A DNA stretch of 9,253 bases from Deltaproteobacteria bacterium (GTDB lineage Bacteria; Myxococcota_A; Polyangia; HGW-17; SLPX01). Within the stretch, counting starts at the first letter, position 1. Every line of letters starts with the position of its first letter. Positions 1 through 7,290 of this stretch are shown here, in pieces. The stretch covers positions 1-9,253 of the forward strand of contig JAABSF010000081.1 in the NCBI GenBank assembly GCA_011390535.1, read 5' to 3'. The notes beneath the pieces were generated by a model, which saw nothing but the letters and a program-made list of their open reading frames with translations, did not search any database and was not told the DNA's origin. A program made the translations under genes and the position numbers.

Positions 1-412
1 AGAAGGGTTTCGCTCAACTGAAGTTTGCCCAAAATCCATTCGCTACTCTACTATCGAAAAAGACTTAGACTCTCTCTATCAAGGAGCGGACCTCTCTCGC
101 TCTATCTTTCTTTTCCACGCCCCTCCATATTCCACAGGGCTGGATCGTGCGGATTTAGATGGAAAGATGGTGGATCACGTCCCGATCGATCCCCACGTAG
201 GGAGCATCGCAATCAAGCGTTTTATCGAAACAAAACAACCTCATATAACCCTCCACGGCCATATTCATGAATCTTATAGATTAACAAGACGTTTTAAGGA
301 AAAATCCGGCGAAACCGTCATGCTCCAAGGCGCACACGACGGCCCCGAGCTGTGCCTTGTTACATTCGATCCTCGAGATCCATGGAACACTGCAAAAAGG
401 CGATTGTTATAA
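1..412 (+). CDS. Metallophosphoesterase, C-terminal part (5' end outside window)
   Basis: The open frame runs into the window from the left; the first whole codon is at base 2 and the TAA stop is at 410-412, giving 136 visible residues. Two signatures of the calcineurin-like metallophosphoesterase fold are visible: FHAPPYSTGLD at visible residues 38-48, and LHGHIHES at 84-91, whose histidines are metal ligands in this family. Between them lies a GSIAIKRFIE stretch followed by QP, typical of the subgroup that has 'GS..I..FI...QP' before the GHIHES motif. The N-terminal metal-binding motifs (DxH, GD, GNHD) would lie upstream and cannot be checked. The substrate is unknown; the family hydrolyses phosphomonoesters or phosphodiesters. 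An internal ATG at 167 is in frame, but starting there would lose the first histidine motif, so it is not the start. It converges with the minus-strand operon, with a 70-bp gap in which I see no clear terminator hairpin. Family assignment is firm; function is not. Confidence 0.85.
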   Translation, partial: EGFRSTEVCPKSIRYSTIEKDLDSLYQGADLSRSIFLFHAPPYSTGLDRADLDGKMVDHVPIDPHVGSIAIKRFIETKQPHITLHGHIHESYRLTRRFKEKSGETVMLQGAHDGPELCLVTFDPRDPWNTAKRRLL

Positions 413-482
413 ACCTCACAACCAGCGGAACAAGAGAAATGGATCAAAAGAGATGACTATGCGATTACCCCGGCGATATTGA

Positions 483-3400
483 TCACTGCCCTTTCATGGG
501 GAGCTTTCTTGCTGCATCGGTGACCGCATCTATTTTTACCGCAAAAGATGATCGTTTGGCTATGTCTTGATCGTCTATAAAATGAACATCTAAGAGGTTT
601 TCCGTTCTGTAACCGCAACGCAGATAGTTCATCTCCGCGAGACACGCGCTCCATCCATCCAGCCAACGTATAAAAACATCTCGTTTATCTTCTTTGCCTT
701 CATCATGAATCAAGAGATCAATATCACTCCCCGGCCCTGCCGTAGCATTTTTTGTACTCCCTATGAGATAAATCGCCTTCACCCCATATTGTCCGGGGAG
801 AACTTGCGCGGCGATCCGTTCAGCCATTCGCAGCCTCCACCTCCAGTGGTCTTTGTTACCGCCCCAAATACTCTCCTTCATCTCCAACGCCGTATCTATT
901 CCGGTGGAGGGATCCGCCAAAAGACCCAACGCTTCGTTCTCATTGGCATTCATCAAGACTCGCGCAACTTTTCCCTCTGTTACATTTTGAACATCAATAA
1001 CTCTAAGGGTATCCCCCATGTGGCTGTATTCGGGAAAAATTTCTCCCAAAATATTGGGCGATTCCTTAAAAAAGGCTTCATTGAAAGTCACATCCTCATC
1101 ATCCGGATATAGAGGCAGATATCTGATAGAAGCCTCCACAAGATCCTGAAAAAAGTGGGTCCCAAAAGAAAGATCAGGCAGATAGTTTCCTTTTTTCCGG
1201 GCCACCTCTATGAGCATCGCGCAGTTGTTGATGTCTGCGTATGTTACCTTTACCCCCAGTTTTATGTCTCCCCTACTACCCCACCGCCCCGGCCCTATTA
1301 AGATAAACTGTTTTTTAGGTAACTGCCGGTTCAGTCGCCCGACAGCCTGCCCAACAGCAAGAAGCTCGGTACGTTCGCTAAGTCGGCTGTATCCTTCCGC
1401 GTCGACATACACAATGTGGGTTATATTCGGAACCTTGCCGTTGGAGACATATTTACGGGCTGTAAACAGAATATCTCTTTCAGGCACATTCCTAGGGATG
1501 ACGACGGGAACTTGATCTTGAGAATGACTCTGAGGCCTACACTGCAGGAGATTAAAAAATTCACCGTCATGAGCAAACTCAATGTCGACCGGGGTTCCCA
1601 ATGATTCCAGCAGAGCTTTCAAGATAGCCTTCACTTGATTTACAAAATCACCCTGCCTGGTCATCCCTTCAAATGTAACCACTGTCTGATCCAGCGAGTA
1701 GTCCGCCGTCAGACCCATGGGGTGACGAATCATTCCGTCTTGAACTATTGAAACTATTTTGGAAATCGCCGGGTAGTCGGATCCCACGTTTTTGATAAAC
1801 TCATCAATATCAAGGGTCTCAAAGGTGTTTTTCTTGAGGTTGATTACATCGATTTTGGCGGGAGAATAACGAACTACTTCATCAACGGTCACATTGGCAC
1901 GAAGATTGGGTTTTCCCGGAGCTACAAGGACCGGATAATCTTCTGTCCTGTCCACCGCTCTGGTTCCCAACCCCGGGACAAGCCTCAACAAACCATCTTC
2001 CCGCTCTATCCTAGGCGACCACCTAAACTCATTGTGTGTTAAAGCCACCCCAGCAAAAGCAGGAAAAAAATATTCTCCCACTCTCTTTCCCACCACCTCC
2101 TGGATTAGAATGCCCATCTCTTCATCAAAATCCAACAACCCCTTTTTTGAACGATATTCGATGGGATCCGGGCTGAAAGTGGAAGCATAAACCTCAGCCA
2201 CTGCATCCAACAGCGCATCCAGCCTGTCTTTTTTGTCTCCTTGATTAGCCAGAAAGAGGCTCTTGTATTTTCCTGAAAAAGCCGACCCTAAACGATCTTC
2301 CAAGAGACTTGATGACCTCACAATAATCGGCGCTTCACCAAAATCATCCAGGGCCACTGACAAGCCTCTCGCCATGTCTTGAGAAAAACTCGAGTTCTTG
2401 AAAACCTGAACAAGGTGAGGATAATCCTGGCGGATTTTTCCCACGTTTTGGTAGCGTCGTTCATAAGCCTCTTCGAGGTTGTTATGATTCAAAAAATCGA
2501 TTAAACCATCTGATGTCACGTACCAGGTTTTTGGAATCTTTATCTCCCCCATTTCAGGGAACCTATCTTTGGATTGACGCAGAATCATACTAGCCAAAAA
2601 AATGCCGGCTCCTTTTCCCCCCAATCTGCCGTATGCTTCTGTCGGGTGAACCACCCGCTCCATGACATCAAAAAAATCATCCAGCTCGACATACTTCTTG
2701 GCCACATGCACAAAGCTGGGATCATCACTAAAAAAACGCTTTATAAGTGCAACTTTTACTCCATTGGCCGTGCTCCTGGAAAGCTCAACCCCATCGGACC
2801 TGTGATGCCGGAACCGTCTCATGGCATCATTGAGATCCTTCCAAGATGAATGAAGATTCAACATCGGACCTATTAAAGAAGACGCCTTGTCTTCATGTAT
2901 CCACTTTTGTACGAGGGCTAATATTTCTCTTTCGCTCAGTTTGTGTGATGATAGCTCGAATATCTCTTCTATCGGCCGCCTGTAATCTCCCTTGTTCTCT
3001 TTTTGCGCCGGCTTGTTTACTTCACCTGTCACATCTTCTCTACGGACATCCACAAACCTCTGCAAAAGCTCTTTTGCCTCCGGAACACCGATCCAGCACA
3101 AATGATTTAGCATCCTCCGCGAAATCCTTGTGTAAAGCTGAGGCTCTGTTTTTTTAAGCATGTCCACCGCCACCTCCCACTCCCTTGTCCTAACCCCTTG
3201 ATCCGGCTCACTGCTATCAAAAACCTGCCGCAGCTTTTTGTGAAGCAAAAAATGCCCGATTCGATCAGCTATGGTTGTTATTAACTTCACCTCTTCCCTC
3301 AAGAACGGCCCCTTTTCCGCCTCGGGCATATCTTGGGTGTAACCTACAACCACGCGGCCCACCACAATATCTTGGACCATAATCTCAGCTTGATGTTGTG

Positions 3401-3647
3401 CCACACTCTCTTTTAAATGCGGAGTTGAAAAAACACTATCTTCATAGAAGATCCCGGCATGACAAATCTCAGGATATTGCCACCCCTGTGGTATTGCCTG
3501 AACCACGTCCTGAAAGACTTCACTTGTATCTTTTTTTGTTTCACTTAACAGCTCTTCGATACGATAAAGACAAGCCAGCTCTTTTGCCCGCTCTCTCAAC
3601 TCTTTTAAAAGACCGCTTTCCGGTATTTTGCTTTGTTCTTCAGCCAT
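483..3647 (-). CDS. GAF-like + PEP/pyruvate-binding (PPDK_N) + nucleotidyltransferase fusion protein
   Basis: This is a 1054-residue cytoplasmic protein with no signal peptide or membrane segment. Residues about 10-145 look like a coiled lead-in plus a GAF-type sensor domain (LACLYRIEELLSE, then a VVGRVVVGYT strand pair and a helix with ITTIADRIGHFL). Residues about 155-320 are helical with no function I recognise. Residues about 335-710 are the ATP-grasp/PEP-pyruvate-binding domain: GRLGGKGAG near 340-347, VRSSSLLED at 443-451, LLQCRP at 700-705. Residues about 780-850 hold a conserved module with GPGRWG (785-790) and FGTHFF (828-833) that also occurs in the upstream neighbour. Residues about 925-1050 form a minimal Pol-beta-type nucleotidyltransferase: GS at 963-964, DID at 975-977, and a third acidic residue, probably D1020 in LLDVHF. 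The phosphohistidine swivel and PEP-binding barrel of true PEP synthase or PPDK are absent, so a full PEP synthase reaction is unlikely. The ATG overlaps the upstream gene's stop by 8 bp (ATGGCTGA), and a G-rich stretch (GGGAGAGGGG) lies about 13 bases upstream, suggesting coupled translation. Substrate and partner are unknown. Confidence 0.9.
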   Translation of the reverse strand: MAEEQSKIPESGLLKELRERAKELACLYRIEELLSETKKDTSEVFQDVVQAIPQGWQYPEICHAGIFYEDSVFSTPHLKESVAQHQAEIMVQDIVVGRVVVGYTQDMPEAEKGPFLREEVKLITTIADRIGHFLLHKKLRQVFDSSEPDQGVRTREWEVAVDMLKKTEPQLYTRISRRMLNHLCWIGVPEAKELLQRFVDVRREDVTGEVNKPAQKENKGDYRRPIEEIFELSSHKLSEREILALVQKWIHEDKASSLIGPMLNLHSSWKDLNDAMRRFRHHRSDGVELSRSTANGVKVALIKRFFSDDPSFVHVAKKYVELDDFFDVMERVVHPTEAYGRLGGKGAGIFLASMILRQSKDRFPEMGEIKIPKTWYVTSDGLIDFLNHNNLEEAYERRYQNVGKIRQDYPHLVQVFKNSSFSQDMARGLSVALDDFGEAPIIVRSSSLLEDRLGSAFSGKYKSLFLANQGDKKDRLDALLDAVAEVYASTFSPDPIEYRSKKGLLDFDEEMGILIQEVVGKRVGEYFFPAFAGVALTHNEFRWSPRIEREDGLLRLVPGLGTRAVDRTEDYPVLVAPGKPNLRANVTVDEVVRYSPAKIDVINLKKNTFETLDIDEFIKNVGSDYPAISKIVSIVQDGMIRHPMGLTADYSLDQTVVTFEGMTRQGDFVNQVKAILKALLESLGTPVDIEFAHDGEFFNLLQCRPQSHSQDQVPVVIPRNVPERDILFTARKYVSNGKVPNITHIVYVDAEGYSRLSERTELLAVGQAVGRLNRQLPKKQFILIGPGRWGSRGDIKLGVKVTYADINNCAMLIEVARKKGNYLPDLSFGTHFFQDLVEASIRYLPLYPDDEDVTFNEAFFKESPNILGEIFPEYSHMGDTLRVIDVQNVTEGKVARVLMNANENEALGLLADPSTGIDTALEMKESIWGGNKDHWRWRLRMAERIAAQVLPGQYGVKAIYLIGSTKNATAGPGSDIDLLIHDEGKEDKRDVFIRWLDGWSACLAEMNYLRCGYRTENLLDVHFIDDQDIAKRSSFAVKIDAVTDAARKLPMKGQ

Positions 3648-5409
3648 TGTAACGAATCACCCCTCTCCCGGATCGTCCGTCAACCAATATTCGAAGAGAT
3701 TCTTTACACCTCACATGACGGACATATTGGGTTTCGCTCTCTTTCGGTTGAAGTGACAGCCATTCCCAGTCGATAGTTTTGTCAGCACCACCAGGCAAAG
3801 AGAAATAAAACACCTCAAAACTGGTTACGTTGTGAAAGAAATGCGATCCTTGGCTCATACCCGCATCCATGTCGGGAAGCGCGGCTTCCACGATGGCACG
3901 TGCGCCGCTTATTTGACCCCAGAGAACCGGCACCCCGCACCGTGGGTCCGAGGTTCCCCAGCGCCCCAACCCTATTAACAAATAAGGAATTTCTTCTTCC
4001 AGGAGCTGCTCGTTTATCTTTCCCAGATCTTTGGCTATCTGCGTGGTAACATCAGGGTTGAACTCGTCCGGTTTAACATAAACTATATCTCTTATGTCTT
4101 CGTTGCATCCATTCCCCAATGTCTGCTCGCTGGAGACCAAGATATTATCTCCCTTAAGATCATCTTCCGACAGGGACACCTTTTCGTGAGACACAACCAT
4201 AGGACGAATCTGCAAAAACCCTAAGCGTGCGGGCAACCCTTTCTTTAAATCCAAATTCATTGCAAACTCAATCTCCACTGGAGTTCCCAGCTCGTCTTCC
4301 CCCATTTTCAGCAGATCTTTAAGCAAATCCTCGAAAGCGAGGTCTTCCATGTAAAAGAGCGGCGCAAAATCAAGCACCCGTGGCCCCTTTTTCGCCACTC
4401 CCGGCAGCAGTCGATCCGAACGAAGATCATACGTGGAAGCAATAAACCTCAAAGAATCATCAAACTCAGCGTCGCTTAGATCTCCTTTTGATAAATACTC
4501 GTTTTCTCCCAAAGGGTCATAATCCGTGTTCATCCCCATGTTCACAGACCAAAAACGGGTCTGGGTATATTTCATCATGTCGCCCAAATTATTGAAAGGC
4601 GGCGGCGCTTTTGGATAAGCAGGAGAAAAGCTCCATGAAGGCTCTCCGTCCACGATGGTCTTTCCCAGCCCTAAAGCCAAAGAACAGACACCATCTTCCG
4701 GCGCAGCGTGTCCTGTCGGATAGAAGTTGTGTGACCGAAGCACCCCCGAAACAATTGGATAGTAACGATCTCCGATACGGGTTCCCACGATCTCTTGTAT
4801 GATGACCGCCATTTTTTCTTCTTGAGATATATCTTTCAGGCTTCTGCGGTATTGCTTAGCGCCCTCGAAAAAAGTGGAGGCATAAACAAACTTGATCGCC
4901 TCCCTCAACTGCGCGAACCGCTCATCACGTGACGGCTTGTTGTTGGGGATCATCTTTGTTGCATATACCCCGGCGAAAGGATGATACATCGCGTCTTCCA
5001 AAAGACTGGAAGAACGAACGGCCAATGGAATCCTGACCTCATCGGCAAGCGCGCTCAAATCCCCTACAATCTCGGCTGGAAGACTTGCTCGATCAAAAGC
5101 CATAGCGATACGATCATCAGAGTGCTCTCCTTTTACAAACTCATGGAGATCATTTTGTTTCATAAATGACGAGAACACCTCGGTGGTCAAAACCACCATC
5201 CTGGGAATATCAATCTCAACTTTTACGTCCGCCCTCAAATTCGCGCCCGCGCGGGCACTGAAACCTGCCGAACCGGAAAAAGTTTTTTCCAATCGCTGGG
5301 CTATTGAAACCAATCCGCCGGCCTTACCTCCAAGCTCACCGTTCCCGATTCGCATAATCCTCTCTTCCGAACCAAACAAAAGCCTATCAAAATTCGGGGG
5401 TTTCGACAT
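3640..5409 (-). CDS. PEP/pyruvate-binding domain (PPDK_N-type) protein without phosphohistidine domain
   Basis: This 589-residue cytoplasmic protein belongs to the ATP-grasp/PEP-pyruvate-binding family. Visible signatures are ELGGKAGGL (25-33), the ATP phosphate-binding AVRSSSLLED (130-139) followed by FAGVYATK, a VIIQEIVG strand near 202-209, and FLQIRPMV (398-405), the usual end of the nucleotide site. A C-terminal module follows, with IGLGRWGTSDP (479-489) and SQGSHFF (519-525), shared with the downstream 1054-residue protein. Unlike PEP synthase (about 790 residues) there is no TSGG-type phosphohistidine domain and no TIM barrel. It may bind ATP and pass phosphate to a separate acceptor, or act as a PEP/pyruvate sensor; both are inference. 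The ATG is at 5407-5409 with a weak purine-rich RBS (AAAGAAAGAGAG). It sits 91 bp behind the GDH-like gene, with no good promoter visible in the gap, and overlaps the next gene by 8 bp, so it is probably the middle gene of an operon. It and the downstream gene look like ancient tandem paralogs. Confidence 0.9.
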   Translation of the reverse strand: MSKPPNFDRLLFGSEERIMRIGNGELGGKAGGLVSIAQRLEKTFSGSAGFSARAGANLRADVKVEIDIPRMVVLTTEVFSSFMKQNDLHEFVKGEHSDDRIAMAFDRASLPAEIVGDLSALADEVRIPLAVRSSSLLEDAMYHPFAGVYATKMIPNNKPSRDERFAQLREAIKFVYASTFFEGAKQYRRSLKDISQEEKMAVIIQEIVGTRIGDRYYPIVSGVLRSHNFYPTGHAAPEDGVCSLALGLGKTIVDGEPSWSFSPAYPKAPPPFNNLGDMMKYTQTRFWSVNMGMNTDYDPLGENEYLSKGDLSDAEFDDSLRFIASTYDLRSDRLLPGVAKKGPRVLDFAPLFYMEDLAFEDLLKDLLKMGEDELGTPVEIEFAMNLDLKKGLPARLGFLQIRPMVVSHEKVSLSEDDLKGDNILVSSEQTLGNGCNEDIRDIVYVKPDEFNPDVTTQIAKDLGKINEQLLEEEIPYLLIGLGRWGTSDPRCGVPVLWGQISGARAIVEAALPDMDAGMSQGSHFFHNVTSFEVFYFSLPGGADKTIDWEWLSLQPKESETQYVRHVRCKESLRILVDGRSGRGVIRYNG

Positions 5410-5500
5410 ATATCTCTCTTTCTTTCAAGCTCTAAAATACTACTGTTTGGGCTCAGTAAATTCCCAATAAGAGCCGCGTTTACCCTTAGGGCTGACACAA

Positions 5501-6787
5501 CTAGACCCATCCGCGCTCCCTACATGCAATGGCAACACGACTCACGGAAATCAGATAAGCCGCATCTCTCAAGCTAAGCTTCTTTTTCTTTGCCAGCTCA
5601 CTAACCCCCATAAACGCAGCCGTCATTTTCCAATCAAGTTTTCCCAAAACTTCGTCTTTTGCCCAAAAGTAGTTCATGTTGCTCTGGACCTGTTCAAAAT
5701 AACTGCAAATCGCTCCCCCTGCGTTTACCAAAAAATCCGGTAAAACAAGCACCCCTCGCTCCTCTAAAACCTTATCGGCGTCTGGTGCAGTGGGGCCGTT
5801 AGCGCCCTCAGCAACTACTTTGACCGAAGATCTTACTCTAGAAAGCGTCTCTTTATTTATTTGGTTCTCCAGCGCCGCAGGTACTAAAACATCTACGCTT
5901 TGCTCCAGCCAAGCGTCACCTGAGAGGACTTCATAATCCAGCTCTTGTGCCTTGATCTTGTCTATCCCGCCATACCTGTCGGTGATCCCTTTAAGCTCTT
6001 CATAATCAACGCCGCTACTTTTTCTATAGGTATATGGCTTCTTATCGGATTGATCCCAACAAGATACAGCGATCACCTTTCCCCCCAGCCGCGTGTAGAG
6101 CTCAATAGCGTAACGTGCGACACTTCCGAAACCCTGCACCGAAGCGTTTGTGTCGCTGATACGAATTTTTTCCTCTTTCAGAGCTTCACGCAATGCGTAG
6201 ATCAGCCCATATCCTGTGGCCTCAGTGCGCCCCAATGATCCAGCCATTCCAACAGGCTTTCCGGTTATAAAACCTGGAACCTTTTCTCCTGTTAATGCTT
6301 CGTATTCATCCAACATCCAAAGCATATGCTGAGCGTTTGTCATCACATCAGGGGAAGGCACATCTCTCAAAGGCCCAAGGTTCGGCCTAAGCTGCCGAAC
6401 CCAACCGCGACATAGACGCTCTTGCTCCCCCAGAGACATATTATGAGGATCGCATATAACCCCTCCCATTGAGCCACCCAAAGGAATATCCACAACAGTG
6501 CACTTCCATGTCATCCACATCGACATAGCGCGAACCAAATCAATCGTTTCATGAGGATGAAACCTGACTCCACCTTTATACGGACCTCTGGCATCGTTAT
6601 GCTGAACTCTGAATCCACGAAAGACCCTTACTTTTCCGTCGTCCATATGAACCGGAACCGCCACATGGATCTCTCGCATAGGTTGCCGCAGAATATCCCG
6701 AACGGCTGGATCAAGGTCCAACATATCCGCGATCCGATCAAACTGCTTTTGCGCGACAATAAATGGGTTGAATGACTCCGTTATCAT
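5501..6787 (-). CDS. Glu/Leu/Phe/Val dehydrogenase-like protein with catalytic Lys replaced by Met
   Basis: This 428-residue protein has the two domains of the amino-acid dehydrogenase family. The dimerisation/substrate domain shows RGFRVQHNDARGPYKGGVRF (K71 equals the glutamate-carboxylate lysine), WMTWK (K95) and DVPSPD (D142, the conserved catalytic-region aspartate). The Rossmann domain shows VQGFGSVARYA (217-227), then AEGANGPT and NAGGAICSYFEQVQ. The odd point is residues 104-109, GGSMGG: family members have GGxKGG here, whose lysine is catalytic, and this protein has M107. The codon reads ATG directly in the sequence. The family normally deaminates glutamate to 2-oxoglutarate reversibly with NAD(P)+; this member may be inactive, altered or regulatory. 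A TTG start at 6823 would add 12 residues, but it lacks an RBS; the ATG at 6785-6787 has AAAGGAAAA seven bases upstream and is preferred. It is the first gene of the minus-strand operon, divergent from gdhA. The family call is firm; loss of activity is inference. Confidence 0.93.
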   Translation of the reverse strand: MITESFNPFIVAQKQFDRIADMLDLDPAVRDILRQPMREIHVAVPVHMDDGKVRVFRGFRVQHNDARGPYKGGVRFHPHETIDLVRAMSMWMTWKCTVVDIPLGGSMGGVICDPHNMSLGEQERLCRGWVRQLRPNLGPLRDVPSPDVMTNAQHMLWMLDEYEALTGEKVPGFITGKPVGMAGSLGRTEATGYGLIYALREALKEEKIRISDTNASVQGFGSVARYAIELYTRLGGKVIAVSCWDQSDKKPYTYRKSSGVDYEELKGITDRYGGIDKIKAQELDYEVLSGDAWLEQSVDVLVPAALENQINKETLSRVRSSVKVVAEGANGPTAPDADKVLEERGVLVLPDFLVNAGGAICSYFEQVQSNMNYFWAKDEVLGKLDWKMTAAFMGVSELAKKKKLSLRDAAYLISVSRVAIACRERGWV

Positions 6788-6793
6788 ATTGTT

Positions 6794-6800
6794 TTCCTTT
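6794..6800 (-). promoter_or_regulatory. Ribosome binding site of the GDH-like gene
   Basis: Reading the minus strand, AAAGGAA lies about seven bases before the ATG at 6787. It decides between the ATG and the upstream in-frame TTG at 6823, which has no purine-rich stretch ahead of it. Confidence 0.7.
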
Positions 6801-6905
6801 CCCCGAAAATACAGACCTTTCAAAAAACAAATACTTTTTATGGGCCGGATCTAAAAAAAAGTCAGTCTTATTAACCTCAAAAAAAGCTCTGTGTTTTTCC
6901 AGACA

Positions 6906-6936
6906 ATTTTATTTCCTCCCAAGTACCAGGTGTCAA
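6906..6936 (-). promoter_or_regulatory. Candidate sigma70-type promoter for the minus-strand operon
   Basis: On the minus strand a perfect TTGACA (plus-strand 6931-6936) is followed either by AATAAA at 6913-6908 with a 17-base spacer (4 of 6 matches) or by TAAAAT at 6911-6906 with a 19-base spacer (5 of 6 matches). Transcription would start near 6900 and leave a leader of about 110 bases before the GDH-like ATG. The -35 box lies inside a short inverted repeat (6927-6940), a possible operator. The -35 match is exact; the -10 choice is uncertain. Confidence 0.5.
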
Positions 6937-6940
6937 CCTG
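6927..6940. promoter_or_regulatory. Short inverted repeat over the -35 box (possible operator)
   Basis: CAGGT and ACCTG flank a four-base centre, GTCA. The repeat covers the TTGACA element of the minus-strand promoter, where a repressor could block polymerase. At five bases per arm it could be chance. Confidence 0.3.
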
Positions 6941-6985
6941 CATCTTTAAACCATGAAAAAAAACCCCCAATATCCATATCCATAC

Positions 6986-7014
6986 TTGACTATAAAAAAG
7001 CTAAAAGATAAGAA
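6986..7014 (+). promoter_or_regulatory. Weak candidate promoter for gdhA
   Basis: TTGACT at 6986-6991 is followed after 17 bases by TAAGAA at 7009-7014. The -35 matches 5 of 6 and the -10 only 3 of 6. A start here would give a gdhA leader of about 270 bases, containing the inverted repeats at 7030-7044, 7105-7132 and 7253-7262. I saw no better plus-strand candidate. Confidence 0.3.
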
Positions 7015-7104
7015 GAGTTCGTTGGATTGTTCGGCCGAAGGCCTCCGGTTTGTTTTTGTAATAAGGTTGTCGGCTGAATGGGGAAAAGACGCTGACAAAC
7101 GAAA

Positions 7105-7132
7105 CTGATCGAATTACCAAAACATCGATCAG
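7105..7132. repeat. Perfect 8-bp inverted repeat, CTGATCGA / TCGATCAG
   Basis: The arms CTGATCGA (7105-7112) and TCGATCAG (7125-7132) are exact reverse complements separated by 12 bases. It lies about 160 bases before the gdhA start. It may be an operator for a dimeric regulator or, in RNA, a stem-loop in the gdhA leader. No T tract follows, so it is not an intrinsic terminator. Confidence 0.6.
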
Positions 7133-7279
7133 CATGCGTTTCGGGAAAACCTTTTGGACAACTTATTTTCAAAACTTACACGGCAGGCTGTCTACAAAGC
7201 CCCATGTACGCAACGGGGGGTTGTGCTCGAAAGACAACATGAAACAGAGAGTTCTCATGAGACCTGTCAAAGAAACGAG

Positions 7280-7284
7280 AGGAG
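7280..7284 (+). promoter_or_regulatory. Ribosome binding site of gdhA
   Basis: AGGAG is six bases before the ATG at 7291, a strong Shine-Dalgarno match that fixes the start codon. Confidence 0.85.
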
Positions 7285-7290
7285 CTTCAG

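Larger units (their letters stand above)
6788..7290. promoter_or_regulatory. Divergent intergenic region between the two dehydrogenase genes
   Basis: This 503-bp stretch has no convincing gene. It is AT-rich with A/T runs in its left half. It holds candidate promoters for both strands and four inverted repeats, listed separately where supported. Because both dehydrogenase genes start from it, coordinated or opposed control is plausible. I see no sigma54-type GG-N10-GC element that I would defend, and no recognisable riboswitch. The reading frame open across its right end (from 7134) overlaps gdhA in another frame and resembles nothing known. Confidence 0.75.

Noticed and set aside
413..482. 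Bidirectional terminator between the converging genes
   Set aside because: I found no GC-rich stem with a T tract on either strand.
705..1112. 135-residue plus-strand open frame opposite the nucleotidyltransferase gene
   Set aside because: It is antisense to a well-supported coding region, lacks family features, and is a shadow of that gene's codons.
483..5409. Annotation of the two PPDK_N genes as PEP synthase or pyruvate phosphate dikinase
   Set aside because: Neither has the phosphohistidine domain or the PEP-binding barrel, so the complete reaction is not supported.
5447..5491. Short inverted repeats (TTGGG/CCCAA and CCCT-T-AGGG) between the GDH-like and PPDK_N genes
   Set aside because: The first has a 5-bp stem with an 11-base loop and the second has no room for a loop; neither is followed by a T tract, so a terminator or operator is not supported.
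6788..6823. Extended N-terminus of the GDH-like protein from a TTG at 6823
   Set aside because: The ATG at 6787 has a good RBS at the right spacing; the TTG has none, and the extra residues do not look like the family.
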